Source: CAZEQH01 sp964566875 (GTDB taxonomy: Bacteria > Patescibacteriota > Minisyncoccia > Minisyncoccales > JANBVM01). Taken from it: DNA of 5,565 nucleotides. The translations under genes were made by a program, and so were the position numbers. The stretch covers positions 1 to 5,565 of the forward strand of contig CAZMJM010000029.1 of the NCBI GenBank assembly GCA_964566875.1, read 5' to 3'. Below, in pieces: positions 1-4,303 of this stretch (the stretch's first letter is position 1; every line of letters begins with the position of its first letter). The notes beneath the pieces are model-generated. The model had not been told where the DNA came from. It was given only the letters and a program-made list of their open reading frames with translations, and did no database searches.

Positions 1-60
1 AACATATGTTCTCTTATGGCGTATCCGCGTTTTTGCGGTCCCCTTTCCCCTCGCCCAAAG

Positions 61-91
61 CAAAAACCCGATACCTTGCGGCCGGGTTTTT
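61..91 (-). terminator. Rho-independent terminator of the small RNA (element copy A)
   Basis: Stem AAAACCCG/CGGGTTTT with an inner GCC-GCAA-GGT hairpin is followed on the minus strand by TTTTT. The stem is flanked by A and T runs on both sides, so it may also stop plus-strand transcripts. The arms GATACC and GGCC have the same order as in copy C. Confidence 0.75.
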
Positions 92-170
92 GATGAATTT
101 TTTCCTCTTTCTTTTTACTTTATCTGAGCTTTCCAATTATTTGAAAATCTCAAATAAAATGAGAAGGATG
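89..170 (-). repeat. Repeated 3' structured element, copy A
   Basis: This is the long hairpin part of a composite 3' element found several times in the window. The 26-nt hairpin occupies 126-151 (minus strand begins GAGATTTTCAA and ends TTGGAAAGCTC, loop ATAA). The right arm and linker at 89-114 are identical over 26 bases to 3695-3720 of copy C. The left arm (about 156-171) is degenerate here and overlaps the 3' strand of the sRNA's 13-bp stem, so the element is built into the sRNA's 3' half. Confidence 0.75.
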
Positions 171-269
171 GAAGGTGGTGAATGAATGTATAGTAAATTT
201 GGAGGAGATACTATGCCTTTATTAACCACCACCTTCCATTTCTGGGCCTATCTTTATTAGGCCACTTTC

Positions 270-297
270 ATTATATCACATTATTTAATTTTGTCAA
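270..297 (-). promoter_or_regulatory. Sigma-70 promoter of the small RNA
   Basis: The -35 TTGACA (297-292) and -10 TATAAT (275-270) both match consensus exactly, with a 16-bp AT-rich spacer. The predicted start lies at the first bases of the GGCCTA hairpin near 263, so the RNA would begin with a hairpin. Confidence 0.8.
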
Positions 298-401
298 TGT
301 ATAGACCACAACCAAAAAGACTCGCCCACACCATGTATCCACGCTTACATCTTTCCTTGTTTCTTTAGGTCTTCCATCAAAATATGGCCATAGAAATGGG
401 C

Positions 402-429
402 TTTACATCTCTACTGTGAACGTTAAGAT
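402..429 (+). promoter_or_regulatory. Probable promoter of the RNHCP gene
   Basis: TTTACA (402-407), a 16-bp spacer and TAAGAT (424-429) lie just ahead of the AAGGCG ribosome site at 434-439. The match is weaker than for the minus-strand promoters. No better plus-strand candidate was found in 300-443. Confidence 0.45.
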
Positions 430-443
430 AAAAAAGGCGAAAC

Positions 444-758
444 ATGCTGAAAGATAAAAAATTTCAGAAAAGAGTAGAAAGCTTCAAGTGTGACCACTGC
501 GGTGCTTTTACGCAAGGGACGGGTTATACCGACCATTGCCCCAAATGTTTGTATTCCAAACACGTAGATATAAACCCGGGTGACAGAAAATCAGAATGCA
601 GGGGTTTAATGAAGCCCGTGGGCGTGGAAGTGAAAAAGGGGAACTATATAATTCACTATAAATGCACCAGGTGTGGGTACAGGTTTAAAGTAAAATCGGC
701 TCCTGACGATAATTTCGAAGAGATATTAAAGTTAGTCAGTAAGCCAATTAAAGATTGA
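444..758 (+). CDS. RNHCP-domain zinc-ribbon protein
   Basis: A 104-residue protein of the RNHCP family, named for a conserved R-N-H-C-P motif. The family is widespread in bacteria and its biochemical role is not established. The family signature is clear: C16-x2-C19, then TDHCPKC (residues 29-35, in place of RNHCPxC), SxHVDINPGDR (38-48), C52, GLMKPVG (54-60), and a second ribbon C74-x2-C77-G. The paired cysteines, H31 and H71 suggest zinc binding, probably two sites. Asp-Asp at 88-89 is also typical of the family. The R29T and N30D changes in the name-giving motif are mildly unusual. Start: ATG with AAGGCG four bases upstream, at about the expected distance from the first CxxC. It is the only plus-strand gene here and is divergent from the sRNA unit. 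Family assignment is confident; function is unknown. Confidence 0.9.
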   Translation: MLKDKKFQKRVESFKCDHCGAFTQGTGYTDHCPKCLYSKHVDINPGDRKSECRGLMKPVGVEVKKGNYIIHYKCTRCGYRFKVKSAPDDNFEEILKLVSKPIKD

Positions 759-772
759 GACATGTTCTCAAT
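754..772 (+). other. Hairpin across the stop codon of the RNHCP gene
   Basis: ATTGAGA and TCTCAAT form a perfect 7-bp stem around CATGT, overlapping the TGA stop. No T-run follows, so it is not a standard intrinsic terminator. It could act as a 3'-end stabiliser or as a palindromic binding site. The rest of 773-863 holds nothing I recognise. Confidence 0.4.
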
Positions 773-863
773 ATAAATAAACTAAATTTTGGACAAATAA
801 TTGAAAGATTAATATTTGGCATCTCAGTTAATTCTAAATTCGAAGTAAACAGTAAGGTTAAGC

Positions 864-889
864 AAAAAATAAAAAGGGCCAGATGGCCC
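864..889 (-). terminator. Rho-independent terminator of the RHH-like gene
   Basis: GGGCC-ATCT-GGCCC (889-876) is followed on the minus strand by TTTTTATTTTTT, starting nine bases after the TAA stop of the gene at 898. This is a strong intrinsic terminator. Confidence 0.85.
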
Positions 890-897
890 AAAATTTA

Positions 898-1332
898 TTA
901 TTGTTGGTTTTTTGTTATCTGTCTGGTGTATTCTAAGACATCCTCCGGAATGGGACCCCCCGGACCGTTCTGCGGCACTTCCCGGCCGATTCTTTCCAGA
1001 ATAGAATGAGCGTTTGCTTCGCGGAACATCAGTGAAAGGTTTACAATGGTAGAAATCGAAAAACTCGGAACAATCTTGCTTATTTCATCGATTTTTTTTA
1101 TTACATCAAGATGAAGGGACATAGTTGTAATTTTCGCCCCGCGGCATGGATAGATTTTGCTATCGATACCTCTCTCTTCCAATATGTCGTTGAGGTTCAC
1201 ATCTGAAATCAAACATCGCTCTACAGATTCCCACATCGATCCGCCGTCTTCCTCTATTTCTTTTAGCTTCTCATAAAAGTACAGCCAAAAATTAATACTC
1301 TTTCTTGCTTTCTTATTCCTCTCATTAGTCAT
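898..1332 (-). CDS. Hypothetical protein with a possible ribbon-helix-helix domain
   Basis: A 144-residue protein of no family I can name. Residues 67-105 (KITTMSLHLDVIKKIDEISK, then FSISTIVNLSLMF) read like a ribbon-helix-helix: a short beta strand with alternating residues, an amphipathic helix ending near ISK, a turn, and a second helix that starts with a Ser-x-Ser cap. RHH proteins of the CopG/Arc/ParD type are dimeric DNA binders and often repress their own promoters. The N-terminal 60 residues are helical and charged; the C-terminus has an odd NGPGGPIPED stretch (121-130). Start: ATG with AAGGCG seven bases upstream, the same ribosome site as the RNHCP gene. The unit is monocistronic, with its own promoter and terminator. 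Four 15-bp repeats end right beside the -35 box, which would suit autoregulation, but this is inference. The RHH reading is moderate to low confidence. Confidence 0.7.
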   Translation of the reverse strand: MTNERNKKARKSINFWLYFYEKLKEIEEDGGSMWESVERCLISDVNLNDILEERGIDSKIYPCRGAKITTMSLHLDVIKKIDEISKIVPSFSISTIVNLSLMFREANAHSILERIGREVPQNGPGGPIPEDVLEYTRQITKNQQ

Positions 1333-1361
1333 TATTATCGCCTTAAAGAGCTTTGATGTTC

Positions 1362-1389
1362 ATCTTATAAAATCGAATTATAAAGTCAA
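1362..1389 (-). promoter_or_regulatory. Promoter of the RHH-like gene
   Basis: TTGACT (1389-1384), a 16-bp spacer and TAAGAT (1367-1362), about 30 bases upstream of the ATG. It is directly downstream, in reading direction, of the 15-bp tandem repeats. Confidence 0.55.
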
Positions 1390-1392
1390 ATC

Positions 1393-1452
1393 CTTCGACA
1401 GCGCTTCCTTCGACGCGGCTCCCTTCGATACCACTTCCTTCGATAAACTCAG
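1393..1452. repeat. Four 15-bp tandem repeats, unit CTTCGA + 9 variable bases
   Basis: CTTCGA occurs at 1393, 1408, 1423 and 1438, an exact 15-bp period. The four units are CTTCGACAGCGCTTC, CTTCGACGCGGCTCC, CTTCGATACCACTTC and CTTCGATAAACTCAG. The last runs into CTCAGGACA, which resembles the CCTTCGACAAGCTCAGG-type dispersed repeats familiar from many draft bacterial genomes. They could be operator sites for the adjacent gene or a neutral minisatellite. Confidence 0.8.
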
Positions 1453-1487
1453 GACAAAGCAGGGTAAATCAGGACGGGCAGGGTAAA
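1449..1487. repeat. Two-copy tandem repeat of 20/19 bp
   Basis: TCAGGACAAAGCAGGGTAAA (1449-1468) is followed directly by TCAGGACGGGCAGGGTAAA (1469-1487). Between this and the element B terminator lies a hairpin-prone GC-rich stretch (CTTGC/GCAAG at about 1497-1511). The GC content stands out from the AT-rich surroundings. Confidence 0.75.
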
Positions 1488-1511
1488 CCCCTCGGCCTTG
1501 CTCGGGGCAAG

Positions 1512-1543
1512 CAAAAACCCGATACGTAGTGTATAGGGTTTTT
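1512..1543 (-). terminator. Rho-independent terminator of the 49-aa gene (element copy B)
   Basis: AAAACCC/GGGTTTT arms with an inner ATAC/GTAT pairing, then TTTTT on the minus strand. The inner arms are nearly symmetric: one matches copy A (GATAC), the other copy D (GTATAGGG). It can work in both directions. Confidence 0.75.
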
Positions 1544-1627
1544 GATGGATTTTTTCTATCTCTTTAAATCTTTTTTGAGGCTTCCAGTTTCCTGAATGCC
1601 TCAAAGAAAATAGAGATAGAAAAAAAT
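1542..1627 (-). repeat. Repeated 3' structured element, copy B
   Basis: This is the clearest copy. A perfect 14-bp outer inverted repeat (1550-1563 with 1612-1625, TTTTTTCTATCTCT type) encloses the 26-nt hairpin at 1577-1602. On the minus strand that hairpin reads GAGGCATTCAG-GAAA-CTGGAAGCCTC, with a GNRA-type GAAA loop. The ATCAAA linker and terminator follow. The outer arms differ in sequence from copies C and D but still pair, which argues for selection on structure. It begins about 15 bases after the stop of the 49-aa gene. Confidence 0.85.
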
Positions 1628-1641
1628 AAAGAATTAGTATT

Positions 1642-1791
1642 TCATTTGCCGATTTCTGGTATTCCTGCCATCATGTCACAAAATTCTATTCTTCTGCGCA
1701 TTGTTTCCTTGGACGGAAAAATCTCGATCTCGGCTGTCTCTGGGTTTTCCCATAACAGCCAACCTCTTCTTTCTTCTTCTATGCTTGGCAT
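1642..1791 (-). CDS. Small hypothetical protein, 49 aa
   Basis: Protein MPSIEEERRGWLLWENPETA... ending GIPEIGK, stop TGA. I recognise no family. The sequence is soluble-looking and strongly charged, with two tryptophans at 11 and 14, an Arg triplet at 32-34 and one Cys at 38; there is no membrane segment or signal peptide. That it is a gene is supported by a perfect consensus promoter 29 bases upstream, the ribosome site AAAGGA six bases before the ATG, and a terminator after the stop. An ORF on the opposite strand over the same bases (1646-1828) lacks these signals. The unit is promoter, gene, element B. Its size and isolation fit a moron-like accessory gene, but no function can be given. 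Confidence 0.75.
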   Translation of the reverse strand: MPSIEEERRGWLLWENPETAEIEIFPSKETMRRRIEFCDMMAGIPEIGK

Positions 1792-1819
1792 AATCTTTCC
1801 TTTATTAAGTTATATCTAT

Positions 1820-1848
1820 ATTATATAATATATTATTAAGTTTGTCAA
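1820..1848 (-). promoter_or_regulatory. Consensus sigma-70 promoter of the 49-aa gene
   Basis: TTGACA (1848-1843), 17-bp spacer, TATAAT (1825-1820): both boxes and the spacing are ideal. The ribosome site AAAGGA and the ATG at 1791 follow. Confidence 0.9.
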
Positions 1849-1856
1849 TGATAGAT

Positions 1857-1880
1857 AATAAAAACGGAAGGGTTTTCCGT
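1857..1880 (-). terminator. Rho-independent terminator of the GNAT gene
   Basis: ACGGAA-AACCC-TTCCGT (1880-1864) followed on the minus strand by TTTTATTAT, about 20 bases after the TAG stop. It ends nine bases before the -35 box of the next promoter. Confidence 0.85.
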
Positions 1881-1899
1881 AACTGGTTCAGGACTCTCC

Positions 1900-2379
1900 C
1901 TATAACAAAATCTCCAGCTCTATTTCATCCCTCAGGGAAATACCGTTGTCCCCTATCTTGGGAATGGAAGGTTTGAGTTTCCTGACTTTATCCATAGCGT
2001 CGGGGTAAACTCTTTTAATACGGAAACCTCTTTTTTGGTAGAACTTCAAGGCTTCAAGGTTGTCATTGGTAGTACTGACCCAAATTCTCCTTAAGGCTTT
2101 TTTCCTGGCTAATTTTATAACCTTTTTCATAAGGGCGGTGCCGACACCCTTGTTTTTAAGAAAACCGTTGAAGCTGATTATTCCCAATTCATCTCCTGAA
2201 ACCTTATAGGTAACCAAACCTAATTTTTTGCTGCCGGAATGGGCGATGAAGCCTTCCAGGACTTCCGGTTTATAAACCCGGCCCTTAGCCACAACAAAGT
2301 CCCCTTTCCAAAATTTTAGGAAAATTTTCTTAATCCATTCCATATCTTTTGGTGTGGTTTTTCTTATACTTATTCTCAT
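1900..2379 (-). CDS. GNAT family N-acetyltransferase
   Basis: A 159-residue GCN5-related acetyltransferase. These enzymes move the acetyl group of acetyl-CoA to an amine; the substrate here is unknown. Visible motifs: the acetyl-CoA pyrophosphate loop K-N-K-G-V-G (75-80) after strand LGIISFNGFL, then the motif-B segment TTNDNLEALKFYQKRGF (103-119) and the tail KPSIPKIGDNG...RDEIELE (136-156). That tail marks a subfamily common in bacteria. I chose the ATG at 2379. A longer frame opens at 2472, but its extra 31 codons run across a terminator and this gene's own promoter, and the family begins at MRISIRKTTPKDMEW. The -10 TATAAT ends six bases before the ATG, so transcription would start at or next to the A of the start codon and the mRNA would be leaderless. 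The alternative start has a GGGGAG site but lies inside a hairpin. Confidence 0.9.
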   Translation of the reverse strand: MRISIRKTTPKDMEWIKKIFLKFWKGDFVVAKGRVYKPEVLEGFIAHSGSKKLGLVTYKVSGDELGIISFNGFLKNKGVGTALMKKVIKLARKKALRRIWVSTTNDNLEALKFYQKRGFRIKRVYPDAMDKVRKLKPSIPKIGDNGISLRDEIELEILL

Positions 2380-2385
2380 TATCGT

Positions 2386-2413
2386 ATTATAGCAATTTAT
2401 CATTTCCCAACAA
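2386..2413 (-). promoter_or_regulatory. Promoter giving a leaderless GNAT mRNA
   Basis: TTGTTG (2413-2408), 16-bp spacer, TATAAT (2391-2386), then six bases and ATG. No ribosome site fits between. The -35 box overlaps the T-run of the upstream terminator. Confidence 0.65.
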
Positions 2414-2430
2414 AAAACGACCTCCCGGTC
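2411..2430 (-). terminator. Weak terminator-like hairpin downstream of the 70-aa gene
   Basis: GACC-GGGA-GGTC (2430-2419) followed on the minus strand by G and TTTTTT. The stem is only 4 bp, so efficiency is doubtful. It is the only T-run terminator between the 70-aa gene and the GNAT promoter. Confidence 0.45.
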
Positions 2431-2443
2431 TATAAATGGTCCA

Positions 2444-2489
2444 GGTGGGGAGAGAAAAGGAATGATTTTCATTCTGGCTCTCCCCTACC
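2444..2489 (-). other. Long nested hairpin between the 70-aa and GNAT genes
   Basis: GGTGGGGAGAG and CTCTCCCCTACC pair (one bulge) around a second stem GAATGA-TTT-TCATTC (2460-2474). No T-run follows on either strand. It takes the place that the 26-nt hairpin has in the repeated 3' element, after a matching left arm (2514-2536), so it may be a divergent form of that 3' structure. The unused alternative GNAT start lies inside it. Confidence 0.6.
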
Positions 2490-2513
2490 CGGTTTATTAA
2501 GTTGTAAGCGTGA

Positions 2514-2536
2514 TAAAAAATAAAAAGAAAAAATTT
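2514..2536 (-). repeat. Left-arm remnant of the 3' element, copy F
   Basis: Just after the TAA stop of the 70-aa gene the minus strand reads ATTTTTTCTTTTTATTTTTT, like the left arms of copies D and E. The 26-nt hairpin and right arm are absent. Low complexity makes chance similarity possible. Confidence 0.35.
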
Positions 2537-2747
2537 AATTACTTTCTATAGCTAGAAGTACGAAATGATCGCATTCCGTACATAAAGTCTCTTTCATGCA
2601 AATGTTGCAGTGATGGAATCCCCATCGTGTGTGATAGAAGGCTTCGCTATATCTTTCGTTAACTCCCATTGCTTCTGCCGCTTTGTCGAGCTCCTCATGA
2701 CACTTTTGGCAAATGTGCAATGTGCCAGGGTTTTTAGGTTCTCCCAT
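2535..2747 (-). CDS. Small zinc-finger-like protein, 70 aa
   Basis: I recognise no named family. Three CxxC pairs are present: C13-Q-K-C16-H, C47-N-I-C50 and C56-T-E-C59, with H39, H45 and H46 nearby. This is enough for one or two structural zinc sites, and the protein may bind RNA, DNA or a partner. There are no membrane segments. Start choice: three upstream ATGs in frame (2792, 2783, 2759) cannot all be used, because the promoter occupies 2764-2792. The ATG at 2747 has GGTGG five bases upstream and is preferred. The ATG at 2759 would lie about five bases after the -10 box and give a leaderless form four residues longer (MVVK). It is monocistronic and follows the terminator of the 68-aa gene. 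Confidence 0.75.
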   Translation of the reverse strand: MGEPKNPGTLHICQKCHEELDKAAEAMGVNERYSEAFYHTRWGFHHCNICMKETLCTECDHFVLLAIESN

Positions 2748-2763
2748 TTTTACCACCATTTTT

Positions 2764-2792
2764 ATTATAACATATTTTCTCATATTTGACAA
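2764..2792 (-). promoter_or_regulatory. Promoter of the 70-aa zinc-finger gene
   Basis: TTGTCA (2792-2787), 17-bp spacer, TATAAT (2769-2764). It sits eight bases after the T-run of the preceding terminator and rules out the longer in-frame starts. Confidence 0.8.
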
Positions 2793-2799
2793 TTAGAAA

Positions 2800-2827
2800 C
2801 AAAAAAGAAGGGTATAAAAATCCCTTC
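2800..2827 (-). terminator. Rho-independent terminator of the 68-aa gene
   Basis: GAAGGG (2827-2822), a nine-base loop, CCCTTC (2812-2807), then TTTTTT on the minus strand. Perfect stem, 20 bases after the stop. Confidence 0.9.
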
Positions 2828-2847
2828 GCAGAGTTAGAATTTCAGTT

Positions 2848-3054
2848 TTAAGGAACCATTCTTTTACCAATAATTTCTCCGATGTTCTCCAGAGAGTCTA
2901 CCAGGGTGAGCACCTTGTAGATGACGTCTTCCTCTTCATCTTTTTCGCCAAACAAATCCGCAATTTCGTTGACTCTCCCCGGTATGTCTTTTTCTTCATA
3001 GAAGGCCGCCAGGTCCTTCTCTAAGCTTTCAAGTAATTCATACTTTGATGGCAT
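2848..3054 (-). CDS. Small acidic hypothetical protein, 68 aa
   Basis: Protein MPSKYELLESLEKDLAAFYE... with a strongly acidic middle (GEKDEEEDV, residues 39-47) and a helical C-terminal half (VIYKVLTLVDSLENIGEIIG). I recognise no family. Size and charge recall small acidic inhibitor or anti-restriction proteins, but that is only a resemblance in composition. Start: the ATG at 3054 has AAGGA seven bases upstream. An ATG three codons earlier (3063) overlaps that ribosome site and is unlikely. Own promoter and terminator, monocistronic. Confidence 0.75.
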   Translation of the reverse strand: MPSKYELLESLEKDLAAFYEEKDIPGRVNEIADLFGEKDEEEDVIYKVLTLVDSLENIGEIIGKRMVP

Positions 3055-3075
3055 TCCAATCATCCTTCTGGATTA

Positions 3076-3103
3076 TTTATACAGATAAAAAAGGTGATGT
3101 CAA
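3076..3103 (-). promoter_or_regulatory. Promoter of the 68-aa gene
   Basis: TTGACA (3103-3098), 16-bp spacer, TATAAA (3081-3076), followed by AAGGA and the ATG at 3054. Confidence 0.75.
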
Positions 3104-3116
3104 CGATAAAAGGGAT

Positions 3117-3146
3117 AAAAAAAAGAAGAGGTGTGAAATCCCCTTC
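3117..3146 (-). terminator. Rho-independent terminator of the 144-aa gene
   Basis: GAAGGGG/CCTCTTC stem (3146-3125) with one G-T pair and an eight-base loop, then eight T on the minus strand, five bases after the stop. Confidence 0.9.
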
Positions 3147-3151
3147 CAATT

Positions 3152-3586
3152 TTAATCTGTTATGCTTTCTTCTTTCTCTTCTATTATTTCGGCAACTCTA
3201 TCAAGCCTCAGAGATGGCAAATAATCTACCGCGAACACTTTTGTGTCTTCGTACTTTTTAGGTATCTCGTCGGAATAGTCGCAGATGCCATGAATATGGT
3301 CGTAGGTCAGAAACTTCTTTTTTCCTATAACTATGCTATAGGTCACTTCCAGCACTATGTAATGGCCGACAAAAGTACCGTCGTCAATAATCTTCAAACC
3401 GCTATTCCGTAAATAGGTAAAAAGCGCTGATTTTCCGCCTGATAATTCTCTATAGTAAACGAACTTTGCATCGCCCAGGCTCATCGCAAAAGCTAAATCT
3501 TCCAGGGGAATCTTGTAAATATGGTCTTCCATTATTTGGAAATTATTCACATATTTAAACTCCCTTTTCTTTCTTCCCAATCTCAA
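3152..3586 (-). CDS. Hypothetical protein, 144 aa
   Basis: I recognise no family. The N-terminus is basic (RLGRKKREFKY). The centre alternates hydrophobic and polar residues as in a beta-rich fold (FVGHYIVLEVTYSIVIGKKKFLTYDHIHGICDY, about residues 72-104, given here as its key segments), and the C-terminus is a charged helix rich in Glu (RVAEIIEEKEES). H95, H97 and C100 cluster with D96 and D102, which could be a metal or catalytic site, but no known motif fits. A GGKS at 50-53 is not a full P-loop. Start is TTG, with AGGGG six bases upstream and no better ATG nearby; the first internal ATG is at residue 19. Monocistronic with its own promoter and a strong terminator. Confidence 0.75.
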   Translation of the reverse strand: MRLGRKKREFKYVNNFQIMEDHIYKIPLEDLAFAMSLGDAKFVYYRELSGGKSALFTYLRNSGLKIIDDGTFVGHYIVLEVTYSIVIGKKKFLTYDHIHGICDYSDEIPKKYEDTKVFAVDYLPSLRLDRVAEIIEEKEESITD

Positions 3587-3622
3587 TTCTATCCCCTTTT
3601 TTAAGGTTCTTTTGAATATAAT

Positions 3623-3650
3623 ATCATAATATAAAACTTATACTTGTCAA
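3623..3650 (-). promoter_or_regulatory. Promoter of the 144-aa gene at 3152
   Basis: TTGACA (3650-3645), 16-bp spacer, TATGAT (3628-3623), about 36 bases upstream of the TTG start. It begins nine bases after the T-run of terminator C. Confidence 0.75.
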
Positions 3651-3659
3651 TTCATATAC

Positions 3660-3696
3660 AAAAACCACCCCTATACCTTATGGTCGGGATGGTCTT
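3660..3696 (-). terminator. Rho-independent terminator of the 112-aa gene (element copy C)
   Basis: GACCATCCC/GGGGTGGTT outer arms, inner ACC-ATAA-GGT hairpin, then TTTTT on the minus strand. Its inner arms are in the opposite order to those of copy D. Confidence 0.8.
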
Positions 3697-3779
3697 TGAT
3701 GAATTTTTTCCTCTTTCTTTAAACCTTGTTTGAGGCTTCCAATCACTTGAAGGTCTCAAAAAAAATAAAGAGAAAAAAA
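3695..3779 (-). repeat. Repeated 3' structured element, copy C
   Basis: The 26-nt hairpin lies at 3732-3757 (minus: GAGACCTTCAA-GTGA-TTGGAAGCCTC, GNRA-type GUGA loop). The outer arms 3704-3716 and 3767-3779 pair over 13 bp with one G-T. The left arm follows the TAA stop of the 112-aa gene within about ten bases. The linker ATCAAA leads into terminator C. Confidence 0.85.
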
Positions 3780-3790
3780 TAAATTTAGTA

Positions 3791-4129
3791 TTAAAAGGCG
3801 TTCACTATGTCTCCGTACTCATTAATTATCTGCTTTGCATTCTTCTCCAAACGACTAAATAGATAGTCTTTTGCCAACGTTTCTTTCTCTAATTTAAACA
3901 GATGATTTACGTACGCTCTCGTAAATATGACTCCTCTCCATTGTTCGGAAAAATCATCCATAAGCTTCTCGAGCTTCTTAAATGCTTTGATGTTCAAACC
4001 CGTCAATGACTGACTCTTATGCCTCTCAATCTTGTCCAACAAGGGCTTTATTTCTTCGTTCCATTTATTCAGTAATTTTCTTTCCTCATTGTACGAGTCT
4101 TCCATGAACTGTTTGATTGAGTCTTTCAA
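3791..4129 (-). CDS. Helical hypothetical protein, 112 aa, second gene of a pair
   Basis: I recognise no family. The sequence is almost wholly alpha-helical and charged: EERKLLNKWNEEIKPLLDKI (16-35), then LNIKAFKKLEKLMDDFSEQW (45-64), a possible third helix with VNHLFKLEKETLAKDYLF, and LEKNAKQIINEYGDIV at the end. It has no cysteine and no membrane segment, so a three- or four-helix bundle is likely. Start is TTG, with an AGAGGTG ribosome site seven bases upstream that begins inside the TAG stop of the 40-aa gene; only 12 bases separate the two frames. No separate promoter was seen, so it is probably translationally coupled to the cationic peptide and may be its partner or immunity protein (inference). 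The unit ends in element C. Confidence 0.75.
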   Translation of the reverse strand: MKDSIKQFMEDSYNEERKLLNKWNEEIKPLLDKIERHKSQSLTGLNIKAFKKLEKLMDDFSEQWRGVIFTRAYVNHLFKLEKETLAKDYLFSRLEKNAKQIINEYGDIVNAF

Positions 4130-4141
4130 AAGTTTTCACCT

Positions 4142-4264
4142 CTAGAATTTCTCTTTACGTCTGCGCAACCAGTTTCTGGCATAGACCTGCAATCTTAGGT
4201 CATTCTCTAAGCCCGGGTCTATTTTTCTTTTGAAAATCTTTATTAACTTTTTAAATAGCTTCAT
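4142..4264 (-). CDS. 40-aa cationic amphipathic peptide gene
   Basis: The peptide starts MKLFKKLIKIFKRKI and ends NWLRRRKEKF. It has 14 Lys/Arg against 4 Asp/Glu. Residues 2-15 alternate so that Leu, Ile and Phe fall on one helix face and Lys on the other, as in cationic membrane-active peptides; a D-P-G break (16-18) separates a second basic helix. No family is recognised. It may be a toxin or bacteriocin-like peptide, a small nucleic-acid binder, or a coupling leader for the 112-aa gene. The promoter's TATAAT ends nine bases before the ATG, so the mRNA is leaderless or has a 2-3 base leader and no ribosome site. The existence of the gene rests on the promoter position, the coupled downstream gene and the coherent amphipathic sequence. 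Confidence 0.65.
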   Translation of the reverse strand: MKLFKKLIKIFKRKIDPGLENDLRLQVYARNWLRRRKEKF

Positions 4265-4273
4265 GGTACTTAT

Positions 4274-4302
4274 ATTATAACATAAATATCTATGTTTGTA
4301 AA
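4274..4302 (-). promoter_or_regulatory. Promoter of the 40-aa/112-aa operon
   Basis: TTTACA (4302-4297), 17-bp spacer, TATAAT (4279-4274). The -35 box starts two bases after the T-run of terminator D. The ATG at 4264 follows with almost no leader. Confidence 0.8.
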
Positions 4303-4303
4303 C

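Larger units (their letters stand above)
61..263 (-). ncRNA. Candidate ~200-nt structured small RNA with an anti-Shine-Dalgarno-like loop
   Basis: This transcription unit has a consensus promoter and an intrinsic terminator but no ORF with a ribosome site; the only ATG reads five codons (MEGGG). Seen on the minus strand, 5' to 3': a hairpin at the predicted transcript start (GGCCTA/TAGGCC arms, 263-245); a perfect 13-bp stem ATGGAAGGTGGTG (239-227) with CACCACCTTCCAT (180-168); inside it a 6-bp stem ATAGTA/TACTAT that closes a 13-nt loop TCTCCTCCAAATT; then the 26-nt hairpin of the repeated 3' element (151-126); and a GC-rich terminator (91-61). The loop can pair with GGAGGAGA-type ribosome sites, as the CU-rich loops of known Gram-positive sRNAs do. 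A role in translation control is inference. The start is placed about 7 nt past the -10 box. The alternative is a plus-strand leader peptide in the same DNA (MPLLTTTFHFWAYLY, SD GGAGGAG), for which I find no promoter. It does not resemble tmRNA, RNase P or SRP RNA. Confidence 0.6.

Noticed and set aside
298..372. Minus-strand GTG ORF (MDTWCGRVFL...) across the sRNA promoter
   Set aside because: The ribosome site AAGGA is too far from the GTG, and the frame ends inside the -10 region of the sRNA promoter; it may be a chance frame.
756..758. TGA recoding (as in some CPR lineages)
   Set aside because: TGA ends the RNHCP gene, the 49-aa gene and the right-edge gene at sensible positions, and no coding frame needs TGA to be read through.
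755..1009. Plus-strand ORF of 84 aa after the RNHCP gene
   Set aside because: It starts at the RNHCP stop without a ribosome site, runs through the minus-strand terminator and the 3' end of the 898-1332 gene, and has a composition unlike a protein.
1646..1828. Plus-strand ORF of 60 aa
   Set aside because: It lies opposite the 49-aa gene, which has a consensus promoter, ribosome site and terminator. The plus ORF has none.
2380..2472. 31-residue N-terminal extension of the GNAT
   Set aside because: It would be translated from DNA holding a hairpin, a terminator and the gene's own promoter, and it has no counterpart in the GNAT fold.
3428..3439. GGKS in the 144-aa protein as a P-loop
   Set aside because: The spacing G-x4-G-K-[ST] is not met and no Walker B or surrounding strand-helix pattern is seen.
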